The notes: a model not told the origin generated them from the letters alone. A DNA stretch of 12,810 nt from Actinobacteria bacterium UBA912 (GCA_002293965.1 DBEG01000132.1:1-12810), one strand, 5' to 3'. Shown: positions 6,416 to 12,810, counted from the first letter of the stretch. Numbers and translations: made by a program.

Positions 6416-6422
6416 AAGGAGG
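6416..6422 (+). promoter_or_regulatory. ribosome-binding site deciding the VanZ start
   Basis: AAGGAGG lies 6 nt before the GTG at 6429. It selects that codon over an in-frame ATG 45 bases upstream, which has no comparable site. The shorter form also begins where VanZ similarity begins. Confidence 0.75.
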
Positions 6423-6428
6423 CCGGTA

Positions 6429-6809
6429 GTGCGTCGTGCGTCGAGATGGGTCCCTGCCATCAGCCTTGCGTCGATCATCTGGTGGTCTTCATCCGTGCCT
6501 GGCTCGGATATGCCACCAAGCGACTTCAACTCGCTTGCCCACTTCGCGGTGTACGCGCTCCTTGCCGTGGCGATCCACTTCGCGCTGAGCCGTGACCATG
6601 ATGCAGAGACGACGTGGATCCTAGCGATATTGCTCGCATCGGCTTACGGAGCTATCGACGAGATCCACCAGTCCTTCGTACCAGGCAGGTCGCCGGACAT
6701 CGTGGACTGGGGATGGGACACCCTGGGGGCAGCTGTCGGAGCTTCGGCGGCACACAGGGCGAGGAGTCGACGCAAGCGTCAGCCTACAGGACCAACAGCC
6801 GAAGGCTGA
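6429..6809 (+). CDS. VanZ-like family protein
   Basis: A 126-residue membrane protein of the VanZ-like family. VanZ itself gives low-level teicoplanin resistance, but most family members are uncharacterised cell-envelope proteins. A first hydrophobic segment (WVPAISLASIIWWSSSVPG) is followed by NSLAHFAVYALLAVAIHFAL, a third segment TTWILAILLASAYG, and the family signature AIDEIHQSFVPGRSPDIVDWGWDTLGAAVG with its conserved D-E-H-Q, PGR and D residues. The C-terminus is Arg/Lys-rich and probably cytosolic. The GTG start has a strong AAGGAGG ribosome-binding site. The gene diverges from the EamA transporter, with 49 nt between starts, and is convergent with the DUF5667-like gene. The family is secure; no role in antibiotic resistance should be assumed. 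Confidence 0.88.
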   Translation: MRRASRWVPAISLASIIWWSSSVPGSDMPPSDFNSLAHFAVYALLAVAIHFALSRDHDAETTWILAILLASAYGAIDEIHQSFVPGRSPDIVDWGWDTLGAAVGASAAHRARSRRKRQPTGPTAEG

Positions 6810-6836
6810 TCGAGCTAACGACTTAGGTCGGGTGCC

Positions 6837-7472
6837 TCAGTAGGAGTCTGCCGAATCGTCCTCATAGTCGGAATCGTTCTCCTGGCGGGGACGCTCGAGA
6901 TGCTCTTCATACACGCCCTGACCGGAGCCACTTCTTCGACCGTTACCCTCGGCACCGGAGTCAGAATCCTCGCTTTCCTGGTCACGTCGTCCTCTGGGTG
7001 CCTCAGACTCGCGTTCCTCGGCAGGTTCGACTTCATCAGCCGGCTTCTTCGGCTCTACAGAGTCACGCTCGTAGTCGGTTTCATCTCCACGGTACTCCGA
7101 CTCATCAGCATCGGTTGCTGACGGGGCAACGGGAGCGAGCTTCCTCTCGATCGGCTCCTCGATCTGTGGTTCGAGCGGAACCTGCCCCACTCCAATCTTT
7201 GAAGCAGCCTCTCTGATCGGATACAGCGTGTCGCCAGGCGCAGACCGCATGACGGCGTACGCGGTTCCGCCGAAAAGAGCGACGGCAAGAGCCGCCAGGG
7301 CTACCATTCGCACCAGGCGGATGCCCGGACGAACGGCGGCAGGTGGGAGCGCGCTGCGGACAGAGGCCATAGTGGCCGCACGGACCCTCTGCCGCGTATC
7401 CTCGGGCATAGGTGTCTCGGCGAGTCTGACGGCTCTCTCGAGTGCTTTATGTGTCCTGCTAGCTCTCATCAT
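6837..7472 (-). CDS. DUF5667-like single-pass membrane protein, probable partner of the ECF sigma factor
   Basis: A 211-residue protein with a basic cytosolic N-terminus (1-51), one membrane helix (about 52-74), then a short SAPGDTLYPIREA segment (77-89). That segment matches the start of DUF5667-type domains, which follow ECF sigma genes in Actinobacteria. The rest (about 100-211) is low-complexity, very rich in Glu, Asp, Arg and Ser, lacks Cys, and should be disordered outside the cell. The start (ATG-ATG) lies inside the sigma gene; the two overlap by 14 nt, indicating translational coupling. An anti-sigma or signal-receiving role is inferred from this pairing. No zinc-binding anti-sigma HxxxCxxC motif is present. 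Only the beginning of the usual DUF5667 fold is recognisable, so the acidic tail may have replaced it. Confidence 0.8.
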   Translation of the reverse strand: MMRASRTHKALERAVRLAETPMPEDTRQRVRAATMASVRSALPPAAVRPGIRLVRMVALAALAVALFGGTAYAVMRSAPGDTLYPIREAASKIGVGQVPLEPQIEEPIERKLAPVAPSATDADESEYRGDETDYERDSVEPKKPADEVEPAEERESEAPRGRRDQESEDSDSGAEGNGRRSGSGQGVYEEHLERPRQENDSDYEDDSADSY

Positions 7473-8028
7473 TGTGCTCTTCTACTATTCGAGCCAGCCT
7501 CTTCATGGCCCGATGCTGTAACGCCTTGACCGCGTTTTCTGTGCGGTCCAAAACCTTTGCGGTGGATCTCACATCCATATCCCAGATGAATCTGGCGACT
7601 ACGACTGCGGCCTGCTCGCTGGTCAGTTTGGAAATGCTCGCCTTCATCATCTCTGCGTCCACCTTCGCCAGCACTACTTCGTCTACCACTACCGGGTCTT
7701 GTTCCGTGTAGCTCTCTATATCCTCGACCGGTTCGGGAACCTTCGCGTTGCGCCTGTGATGGTCGACGATCGCATTGTGCGCGATCCTAAACAACCATGC
7801 CGAGAAGGGCGCTCCCGTTTGCCGATACCCTGCCATCGCCTCGAATGCCTTCAGGAAGACCGTTCCGGCGATGTCCTCGGCATCATGTTCGGTGCCGACA
7901 CGGACCCGAATGTATCCATAGACTCGATCGGCGTAGATGTCGAAGATCGCTCCGAAAGCCTCGGCGTCTCCCCTGACGGCTCTCTTCACAAGCCTGTCAA
8001 CGTGCCTTTCTCCGAACAGCCGTCTCAA
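7459..8028 (-). CDS. ECF-family RNA polymerase sigma factor
   Basis: About 189 residues from a TTG at 8028 with AGGAG 6 nt upstream. A longer in-frame start, GTG 8127, overlaps the end of pilT but adds 33 residues without sigma similarity. Region 2 spans DAEAFGAIFDIYADRVYGYIRVRVG to the -10 recognition helix around APFSAWLFRIAHNAIVDHHRR. Region 4 holds the helix-turn-helix in ISKLTSEQAAVVVARFIWDMD...RTENAVKALQHRAMKRL. There is no region 3 and no extra C-terminal domain. It would direct RNA polymerase to a small envelope- or stress-related regulon. The next gene, overlapping by 14 nt, encodes a DUF5667-like membrane protein that may control it. An inverted repeat (8070-8089) and duplicated AGTATATG boxes lie just upstream and may be regulatory. 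Confidence 0.9.
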   Translation of the reverse strand: MRRLFGERHVDRLVKRAVRGDAEAFGAIFDIYADRVYGYIRVRVGTEHDAEDIAGTVFLKAFEAMAGYRQTGAPFSAWLFRIAHNAIVDHHRRNAKVPEPVEDIESYTEQDPVVVDEVVLAKVDAEMMKASISKLTSEQAAVVVARFIWDMDVRSTAKVLDRTENAVKALQHRAMKRLARIVEEHNDES

Positions 8029-8069
8029 AGTGGTCTCCTGAAGGAATAACGTGATGGCCCCTGTAAAGG

Positions 8070-8089
8070 TTACGGGTATGCGCCCGTAA
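8070..8089. repeat. inverted repeat upstream of the sigma gene
   Basis: TTACGGG and CCCGTAA form a perfect 7-bp inverted repeat around TATGCG, between the pilT stop and the sigma factor start. It could be an operator for autoregulation or a short hairpin at the pilT 3' end. It is not followed by a strong T run in the direction of pilT transcription, so intrinsic termination is doubtful. Confidence 0.45.
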
Positions 8090-8123
8090 GTATATGACGC
8101 AACCAGATGTGACTTAGTATATG
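8089..8123. repeat. duplicated AGTATATG boxes, possible -10 or operator elements
   Basis: AGTATATG occurs at 8089-8096 and 8116-8123, starting 27 bp apart. On the minus strand each reads CATATACT, containing a TATACT -10-like hexamer ahead of the sigma gene. No good -35 is seen at 17-18 bp from either copy. The second copy lies within the last codons and stop of pilT. Confidence 0.3.
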
Positions 8124-9220
8124 CCACTCTCTGACGCAGCTTGTGGGTCGATTCCCAGCTGGCGGACTTTGATCATGAAGTCATGGGAGTTATGCGCCAT
8201 CGCCTTGGCGTCGTCCAGCGTGATCTTGCGATCCGTGTAGAGCCGCAGGAGACTTTGATCGAACGTCTGCATCCCGTAGTACTCCCCGTCCTCCATGGCA
8301 TCACGGATGATGTACGTCTTGTCGGGATCCATTATGTATTCTCTGATCGTGCCGGTGGTGACCATGACCTCGACTGCAGGAACGAGCCCGCCGTTGATCG
8401 AAGGGATCAACCTCAAAGAGATGATCCCCTTGAGCGTTGAAGCCAGCATCAAACGGATCTGCTTTTGCTGATATGGGGGGAAGAAGTCGATGATCCTGGT
8501 GATGGTCTCTGTGGCGTCTATGGTGTGGAGGGTTGAGAGTACGAAGTTGCCGATCTCGGCAGCTGTCATCGCTGCGGCTACGGTCTCATGGTCGCGCATC
8601 TCACCGATCAGGATGACGTCCGGATCCTGCCGCACGACATGACGCAGGGCATCAGCATAGCTATCGGTGTCTATGCCGATCTCGCGCTGGTTGACGATAC
8701 ATTTATTGTCCTGATGCAAGACCTCGATCGGATCTTCAATGGTGACGATGTGGCCGTCCCTCGTCGCATTGATGTGATCGATCATTGCGGCGAGCGTGGT
8801 GGTCTTCCCCGAACCTGCCGTTCCGGTCACCAGTACAAGACCCCGGGGTTCATTGGCGAGTGCTCGAACGGTCGCTGGGAGCCCCAAGGACTCTATACTC
8901 TCTCGCTCGGTGGTGACGCGTCGTAGTGTCATCCCGATGCTTCCCCGCTGGTGGAACACGTTCACACGGAAGCGCCCTACCCCCGCCAGCGAATACGCGA
9001 AGTCGATCTCACGGCGCTGTTCGAATGAGTGGGCCTGACGCTCATCCATCATCCCTACGGCCAGGATCCGCGTCTGCTCCGGATTCAACGCCTGGAACTG
9101 CTCCCGCAGCACTATGAGGCGCCCATTGAGTCTAACCGCAGGAGGACTCCCCGCCTTCAAATGAAGGTCGGATGAGCCTTTCTCGGTCATCAGTTTCAGG
9201 AGCCCGTCAATCTCGGCCAT
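8114..9220 (-). CDS. pilT: type IV pilus retraction ATPase PilT
   Basis: A 368-residue hexameric secretion-type ATPase, the usual PilT length, that powers pilus disassembly and twitching at the inner face of the membrane. The N-terminal domain (about 1-115) carries the family start DGLLKLMTEKGSSDLHLKAG. The ATPase domain has Walker A GTAGSGKTT (133-141, Thr in place of the usual second Pro-Thr pattern), an Asp box IEDPIE (161-166), Walker B DVILIGEMRD (201-210) and a His box STLHT (229-233). The usual AIRNLIRE motif of PilT is only partly kept (TIREYI, 291-296), and the middle reads LKGIISLRLIP. The start is an ATG with AAGGTGG 6 nt upstream. Other pilus genes are not in the window. A sigma factor gene follows and may be cotranscribed. 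Confidence 0.93.
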   Translation of the reverse strand: MAEIDGLLKLMTEKGSSDLHLKAGSPPAVRLNGRLIVLREQFQALNPEQTRILAVGMMDERQAHSFEQRREIDFAYSLAGVGRFRVNVFHQRGSIGMTLRRVTTERESIESLGLPATVRALANEPRGLVLVTGTAGSGKTTTLAAMIDHINATRDGHIVTIEDPIEVLHQDNKCIVNQREIGIDTDSYADALRHVVRQDPDVILIGEMRDHETVAAAMTAAEIGNFVLSTLHTIDATETITRIIDFFPPYQQKQIRLMLASTLKGIISLRLIPSINGGLVPAVEVMVTTGTIREYIMDPDKTYIIRDAMEDGEYYGMQTFDQSLLRLYTDRKITLDDAKAMAHNSHDFMIKVRQLGIDPQAASESGIY

Positions 9221-9311
9221 CAGCTACCACCTTGGAACGTCCACACATCCAATTAAGACGATACATCACTCGATATCGGCATGTTCGGGCGGTCACTCCA
9301 GTGCTGAAACA

Positions 9312-10352
9312 TCAGGGACGTGTGGCACCCGCGAAATCGCGCCGTGTCATTGGGTCGATCGAAACCACATCTCCGGCGCGCGGAGAGTGGATATACCTGC
9401 CCCCACCCACGTAGATGCCTACATGATGGATCGGCCTACCGAAGAACACCAAGTCGCCGGGTTCCAGGTCCTGCCTGGACACACGCTGTCCGACATTGAT
9501 CTGCTGCCTGGATATCCGCGGAAGCGACACCCCAACCTGACGGAACACGAATCGCGTGAAGCCGCTGCAGTCGAATGAGTTCGGCCCGGTGGCCCCCCAC
9601 TTGTATGGGGCGCCCAGGTACCGCCTGGCGACATCAATGACCTCGCTGCGAGCAGCCCTCGTCGGGGGCGGGAAATTGCGTCCACGTGGTTCCCGTTGGA
9701 AAGAAGCTGTTCTAAGCTCGGCTTCGGCCCGGGCTCGATCCGCACGCTCGATTGCAGCGATCTCTCCTTCAATCCCTTGGAGCATACGCCGACGATCCGC
9801 CAGCTTGCCCTCGATGGAGGCCTTGCGGGCTGCCATGATGCCGAGTGCCTCGGCCGCCGCTGCCTCTTGAACAACGAGTTCGGCCGCATATCTCTCCGCC
9901 TTGGCCCGCTCTTCCTTGAGCGAGCCGACGTTTTCGGCCTCTTCGCGATTCATCTCCTCGAGCAGCTTCCATGCTGAGGTGAACTCATCGAGATCTTCGG
10001 TACTCAGCAAGACCTCGACGAACTGCAATGGTCCTCGGCGGTACATAGCATCAGCGCTCGCCGACAAGTACTCCTCGAGAACAGATATCCTTGCGTTGGT
10101 CTTCTCAAGCTCCGAACGCGTCTCGCGGATCTTCTGGGTGACCTTCGCATGATTCTCGGCAGCTTCGTTGTGATCCTCTGCGGCGAGTGCCAGCTGTCTG
10201 TCCAGCTCATCGAGCTGGGTCTTGACTCGCCGGGCCTCCTCGCGCCTCTCGGCTAGCGCCGGATTTGCTACAGCAGAACCCGCGGCTACCTGGAGCGCCA
10301 GAGCCGCGAGCAACGTGATCATAGCTATGCGATATAGGGTCTTCAGGGTCAT
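9312..10352 (-). CDS. secreted coiled-coil NlpC/P60 peptidoglycan endopeptidase
   Basis: About 346 residues from the ATG at 10352; a TTG at 10367 is also in frame. Numbering here is from the TTG. A signal peptide (Lys, hydrophobic stretch 15-30, GSAVA-NP cleavage site near 35) is followed by a long coiled coil (about 38-215) rich in Glu, Arg and Ala. A short Pro-rich linker leads to an NlpC/P60 cysteine peptidase domain (240-351). The catalytic Cys267 lies in FDCSGF, with His315 in HHVGIYVGGG and His327 in YIHSP as third residue. The layout matches actinobacterial and Firmicute D,L-endopeptidases that cut stem peptides during division, where the coiled coil inhibits or docks the enzyme to a membrane complex such as FtsEX. 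GGGGAGGG abuts the ATG, an unusually short spacing. It is in the same direction as the peptidoglycan-binding gene upstream. Confidence 0.92.
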   Translation of the reverse strand: MTLKTLYRIAMITLLAALALQVAAGSAVANPALAERREEARRVKTQLDELDRQLALAAEDHNEAAENHAKVTQKIRETRSELEKTNARISVLEEYLSASADAMYRRGPLQFVEVLLSTEDLDEFTSAWKLLEEMNREEAENVGSLKEERAKAERYAAELVVQEAAAAEALGIMAARKASIEGKLADRRRMLQGIEGEIAAIERADRARAEAELRTASFQREPRGRNFPPPTRAARSEVIDVARRYLGAPYKWGATGPNSFDCSGFTRFVFRQVGVSLPRISRQQINVGQRVSRQDLEPGDLVFFGRPIHHVGIYVGGGRYIHSPRAGDVVSIDPMTRRDFAGATRP

Positions 10353-10375
10353 CCCTCCCCAGAACAAGGGTTCCG

Positions 10376-10404
10376 ATTCTACTCAGATACACTACCAAAG
10401 TGTA
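10376..10404 (-). promoter_or_regulatory. promoter with embedded inverted repeat before the NlpC/P60 gene
   Basis: On the minus strand, TAGAAT (10381-10376) is a 5-of-6 match to the -10 consensus, and TACACT (10404-10399) stands 17 bp upstream as a weak -35. TACACT is also one arm of a perfect inverted repeat, TACACT-N5-AGTGTA (10388-10404), that covers the -35 and part of the spacer. This is a plausible repressor or activator site. A start near 10369 would leave a very short leader. Confidence 0.4.
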
Positions 10405-10458
10405 CCACCATTGCATCTCTTTGATCGTGGGAGAGCATATTCCGGGCCAACAACGCAC

Positions 10459-10965
10459 TCAGCGAGCATCCTGATCGGGTGCCTGAAGAGGGTGGGGCGA
10501 AGGGCTCCTCCCGTGCCACAGATGCCTGAAGGCCTCCAGTGCACTCGCAGTCTCAGTGCCGAAAATGCCATCCACGGCATGGCCACAACTGCGCTGGAAC
10601 TCTCGGACCGCTGCTTCTGTTCCGGCTCCGAAGATGCCGTCCTCAGCGCATACACTGAACCCCAAAGCATTCAGTGCCCCCTGCAAGACCCTCACGTCAT
10701 GCCCATGGAAGTGTGGCAGCCGAAGATACAGCATCCGATCACCGAGAATGAAGGTGCTATCGACCAGCGCTGACCAGGTCGCCTGTCCGACCACTCCGTC
10801 ATCAGGTAGGCCATGTTCGTGCTGAAAACTACTGACGGCCTCCTGAGTCCTGCCGAGGAACACTCCATCAACACCGGTTCTTCCCAGGTCGTACCCGAGC
10901 ATCAACAGGCGTCTTTGAATATCCTCTATTGCAGGGCCTCTGGTGCCCGGAGTTATCGGTTTCAC
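10459..10965 (-). CDS. CwlM-like tandem peptidoglycan-binding protein lacking an amidase domain
   Basis: A 168-residue protein with two PG_binding_1 repeats. Repeat 1 (about 7-66) includes GTRGPAIEDIQRRLLMLGY, DGVFLGRTQEAVSSFQ and DGVVGQATWSALV. Repeat 2 (about 86-146) includes HDVRVLQGALNALGF, DGIFGAGTEAAVREFQ and DGIFGTETASALEAF. The linker ILGDRMLYLRLPHFHG is typical of the actinobacterial CwlM family, in which the two repeats precede an amidase_3 domain. Here the protein ends 20 or so residues after repeat 2 in a Pro/His/Asp tail, and no amidase reading frame follows in the 91 nt before the next gene. No signal peptide is present, as in CwlM. The GTG start overlaps the stop of the diguanylate cyclase gene by 4 nt. 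A regulatory or lipid II-sensing role is possible by analogy with CwlM, but unproven. Confidence 0.88.
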   Translation of the reverse strand: MKPITPGTRGPAIEDIQRRLLMLGYDLGRTGVDGVFLGRTQEAVSSFQHEHGLPDDGVVGQATWSALVDSTFILGDRMLYLRLPHFHGHDVRVLQGALNALGFSVCAEDGIFGAGTEAAVREFQRSCGHAVDGIFGTETASALEAFRHLWHGRSPSPHPLQAPDQDAR

Positions 10966-12488
10966 CGCTGGCCAGCCACCCGGACCTGGTTCTTTCCGGC
11001 CCTCTTGGCAATATACATGGCCCTATCGGCCTCTTCGAGCAATCCAGAAGCTCGAGTCGCGTTGCCCGGAAAGGATGCTACCCCCAACGAGATCGTCTTG
11101 TGGACCGCTGGTATGTTATGCCCGCCTCGAAACTCGGTTCCCTCGACCTCTTCGCGGATCCTCTCCGCAACCGAGCGGGCTCCCTCAGCATCTGTTTCGG
11201 GAAGGAGGACCACGAATTCTTCCCCTCCGTATCGGGCTGCGACGTCGATCTCTCGTAAGTTGCTGCGAATGACCGCGCTGACCGTCTGAAGCACCTTGTC
11301 TCCTCTTGGGTGACCATAGGTGTCGTTGAAGGCCTTGAAGTCGTCGATGTCGGCAAGGATCAGCGAGAGGCTATGTCCGAAGCGCTCCGCTCGGATGAAC
11401 TCCTCGGCCAGGCGCTGTTGGAAGTATCCATGATTGTATAGTTCGGTCAACCTGTCCGTTACCGAGAGTCGTTCCAGCTCCTCATGGAGCAGCGCACTTT
11501 GCAGCGACAGTGACGACTGATTCCCAATGACTTGCAGCCGATCGCTCTCCAGCTGGGTCAACGCTCGATAGATCGACGATCCTACGACCAGAACGCCCAT
11601 GACCTGATCCCCAGTGCGAAGTGCAACCGCCGCCTGTGAACGAATGACGCCAGGAAAGGTGAACCAACTGGATGATTCGGATTCGTATGGCACATCCTTC
11701 TCCTGCGCCGTCCCGTCCCTGAATGCGGCCCCCAGGATGGTCTCCTGGACAGGGATGGTGGGCCTGAAGTTGTCCTCGGATCTTCCTTGGAATGCTGCAA
11801 GTTGCAAGGTCCAATCCTCGCGTGACACGAGATACACGCAGGATATCTCCGCGCCCAAGATGCCATTGGCACCATCCACGATCAGGGAGCATACGTCGTC
11901 GACTCGGCTGTACGAGGTGAGGGCCTTGAAGAACTCGTGCGTGAAGAATATCTCGGCGAGTCGTCGCTCTAACTCTTCGTTGGTGCGCTCCAACTTGACT
12001 TTGTTCTCCTGAAGATTTCGCTCATGGCCACGGATCCTGTCGTAGGCAACCTGCAGCTCCACGAACAACTTCTCCTGCTCCTCGCCTCGCTTCTTGGCTA
12101 CCAACAGGTCCCAGATCAAGCCGGATCCGATCGAGCCTATGAGCTCCACCTCGGCGGGACGCTGGGACTTGAGTGAGCGTTGGATCTCCTCGTCATCCGA
12201 TATGTCGATGATGAGGTCTAAGGCGGGGATCTGGTATATCTCGGTGAAATCAGACGTTGAGAACAAACCAAGATCCGCCGCAAGGCGACTGGCCGGTGCG
12301 GTCGGATTGGGAGAGCTGACAGCTACGATCTCGACATTGTCTGCTTCGCTGAGTAAGCGAAGGATTGAAGCGGCTCGAAGATTGCCGCCCACGATGGCAA
12401 CGCGGAATCTGCCAGGGGTCGAGTCCAATGATTGCGCCTTGGCTCCTTGAATCTTGTCGATGATTCGTTGTTCTCTTTGTGGGTTCAC
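10962..12488 (-). CDS. diguanylate cyclase with Rossmann-like and GAF sensory domains
   Basis: A 508-residue cytosolic protein with an unusual domain order. The N-terminus (about 27-130) resembles a dinucleotide-binding Rossmann domain of the GFO/IDH or homoserine dehydrogenase type: strand RVAIVGG followed by an Ala-rich helix, VEIVAVSSPNP, and LDLIIDISDDEEIQ. A coiled coil follows (about 132-180), then a GAF domain (about 185-335) and a GGDEF domain (about 340-505). The active site is GGEEF (421-425), with DxLT-like DRLT at 345-348 and metal-binding Asp380. An RxxD inhibitory site (Arg412-Asp415) stands five residues ahead, so product-inhibited c-di-GMP synthesis is expected. The GTG start overlaps the cheD stop as GTGA, and the stop overlaps the next gene in the same way. 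There are no membrane segments. The enzyme call is secure; the Rossmann assignment rests on pattern only. Confidence 0.92.
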   Translation of the reverse strand: MNPQREQRIIDKIQGAKAQSLDSTPGRFRVAIVGGNLRAASILRLLSEADNVEIVAVSSPNPTAPASRLAADLGLFSTSDFTEIYQIPALDLIIDISDDEEIQRSLKSQRPAEVELIGSIGSGLIWDLLVAKKRGEEQEKLFVELQVAYDRIRGHERNLQENKVKLERTNEELERRLAEIFFTHEFFKALTSYSRVDDVCSLIVDGANGILGAEISCVYLVSREDWTLQLAAFQGRSEDNFRPTIPVQETILGAAFRDGTAQEKDVPYESESSSWFTFPGVIRSQAAVALRTGDQVMGVLVVGSSIYRALTQLESDRLQVIGNQSSLSLQSALLHEELERLSVTDRLTELYNHGYFQQRLAEEFIRAERFGHSLSLILADIDDFKAFNDTYGHPRGDKVLQTVSAVIRSNLREIDVAARYGGEEFVVLLPETDAEGARSVAERIREEVEGTEFRGGHNIPAVHKTISLGVASFPGNATRASGLLEEADRAMYIAKRAGKNQVRVAGQR

Positions 12489-12810
12489 AGTCTAATCACA
12501 CCATACACATAGCTTCGGACCAGGAACAGACCTGTGTCTAGATGTAGCTCGACAGTCCTGGCATGTCGTTCACCAGTATCTTCGGCAATTAGAGGTATTC
12601 GCAATAGCCTTAGCTGGTTCTTCGCCTCGACGACATTCCGCTGTCCTATGCCTGCCAATAGCCCGTCGAACTGGAACATCGAGGCTCCGCCGGCCATCTT
12701 TGCGACTAGGGACCTCCTCTTGGATCCGAGGGCCTCAAGGCGCCTGACCATCTCAGGAAGGGCAAAGACGACGAATCGTTCATTGTTTCCAGGATGCTGG
12801 TGTCCCAGCT
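12485..12810 (-). CDS. cheD: chemoreceptor glutamine deamidase CheD (C-terminal part)
   Basis: About 108 codons are visible; the start lies beyond the window edge. CheD deamidates selected Gln residues of chemoreceptors to Glu and in many species also interacts with CheC. The visible part matches the second half of the family: a helix FALPEMVRRLEALGSKRRSLVAKMAGGASMF (the LGxxRxxLxAKxxGGAxMF hallmark), IGQRNVVEAKNQLRLLRIPLIAEDTG, and the closing RTVELHLDTGLFLVRS. The usual Gly-Gly...Gly-Arg loop reads GERHART, a mild departure. The catalytic Cys and His are in the missing half. An ATG at 12751 is internal, not the start, because CheD similarity continues upstream of it. The stop overlaps the start of the diguanylate cyclase gene by 4 nt, pointing to a shared operon. 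The chemoreceptor at 697-1860 is a possible substrate. Confidence 0.9.
   Translation of the reverse strand, partial: LGHQHPGNNERFVVFALPEMVRRLEALGSKRRSLVAKMAGGASMFQFDGLLAGIGQRNVVEAKNQLRLLRIPLIAEDTGERHARTVELHLDTGLFLVRSYVYGVIRL

Noticed and set aside
6380..6529. N-terminal extension of the EamA transporter to an ATG at 6529
   Set aside because: The extra 50 residues are hydrophilic, exceed the family's usual length and overlap the VanZ coding region.
6796..6808. CAGCC-GAA-GGCTG hairpin at the end of the VanZ gene
   Set aside because: A five-pair stem inside the last codons with no T run after it is not a convincing terminator.
8029..8127. Longer sigma factor starting at GTG 8127 inside pilT
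   Set aside because: The added 33 residues have no sigma similarity, and the TTG at 8028 has AGGAG at the right distance and the usual family length. The overlap remains a minor possibility.
12485..12751. CheD as a complete 88-residue protein from ATG 12751
   Set aside because: Family similarity continues in frame to the window edge, so the ATG is internal and the gene is cut by the window.

Overview
The window looks like chromosomal DNA of a medium-to-high GC, motile, anaerobic-type bacterium. The mix of a CwlM-like tandem peptidoglycan-binding protein, an ECF sigma factor paired with a DUF5667-like membrane protein, VanZ, a class A PBP with a Cys-rich tail and a probable selenocysteine gene suggests a deep-branching anaerobic actinobacterial lineage (Coriobacteriia / OPB41-like). 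That placement is inference only. No rRNA, tRNA, CRISPR array, insertion sequence or prophage gene is visible. TGA is used as an ordinary stop by several genes here, so the genetic code is standard.

Layout. Positions 1-1860 (minus) carry a sensorless methyl-accepting chemotaxis protein, a RidA-family protein 9 nt behind it, a small unknown ORF, and the first codons of another gene leaving the window. Positions 1861-2349 are the most unusual part. A strong sigma70-type promoter has a CsoR/CstR-like inverted repeat (ATACCC-N4-GGGTAT) between and over its core elements. It drives a small thioredoxin-fold gene (2014-2349) interrupted by one in-frame TGA at exactly the redox-active position (UGPS in place of the thioredoxin CGPC). 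This is most simply read as a selenoprotein. Positions 2383-4722 (minus) hold a class A penicillin-binding protein whose glycosyltransferase catalytic Glu is Gln, followed by a small J-domain protein. Next come a plus-strand membrane protein of unknown function (4813-5463), a convergent EamA/DMT transporter (5471-6379, minus) and a plus-strand VanZ-like protein (6429-6809).

Positions 6837-9220 (minus) read pilT, then an ECF sigma factor, then a DUF5667-like membrane protein with a long acidic tail, which is a probable sigma/regulator pair. Positions 9312-12810 (minus) hold the cell-wall and signalling block: cheD (cut by the window end), then a Rossmann-GAF-GGDEF diguanylate cyclase, then a two-repeat peptidoglycan-binding protein. 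These three are joined by 4-nt GTGA overlaps. After a 91+ nt gap with its own promoter and operator candidate comes a secreted coiled-coil NlpC/P60 endopeptidase.

Taken together, many genes concern surface behaviour: chemoreceptor and CheD, c-di-GMP synthesis, pilus retraction, and peptidoglycan synthesis and cleavage. The selenoprotein stands apart as a probably monocistronic gene under thiol-, persulfide- or metal-responsive control.
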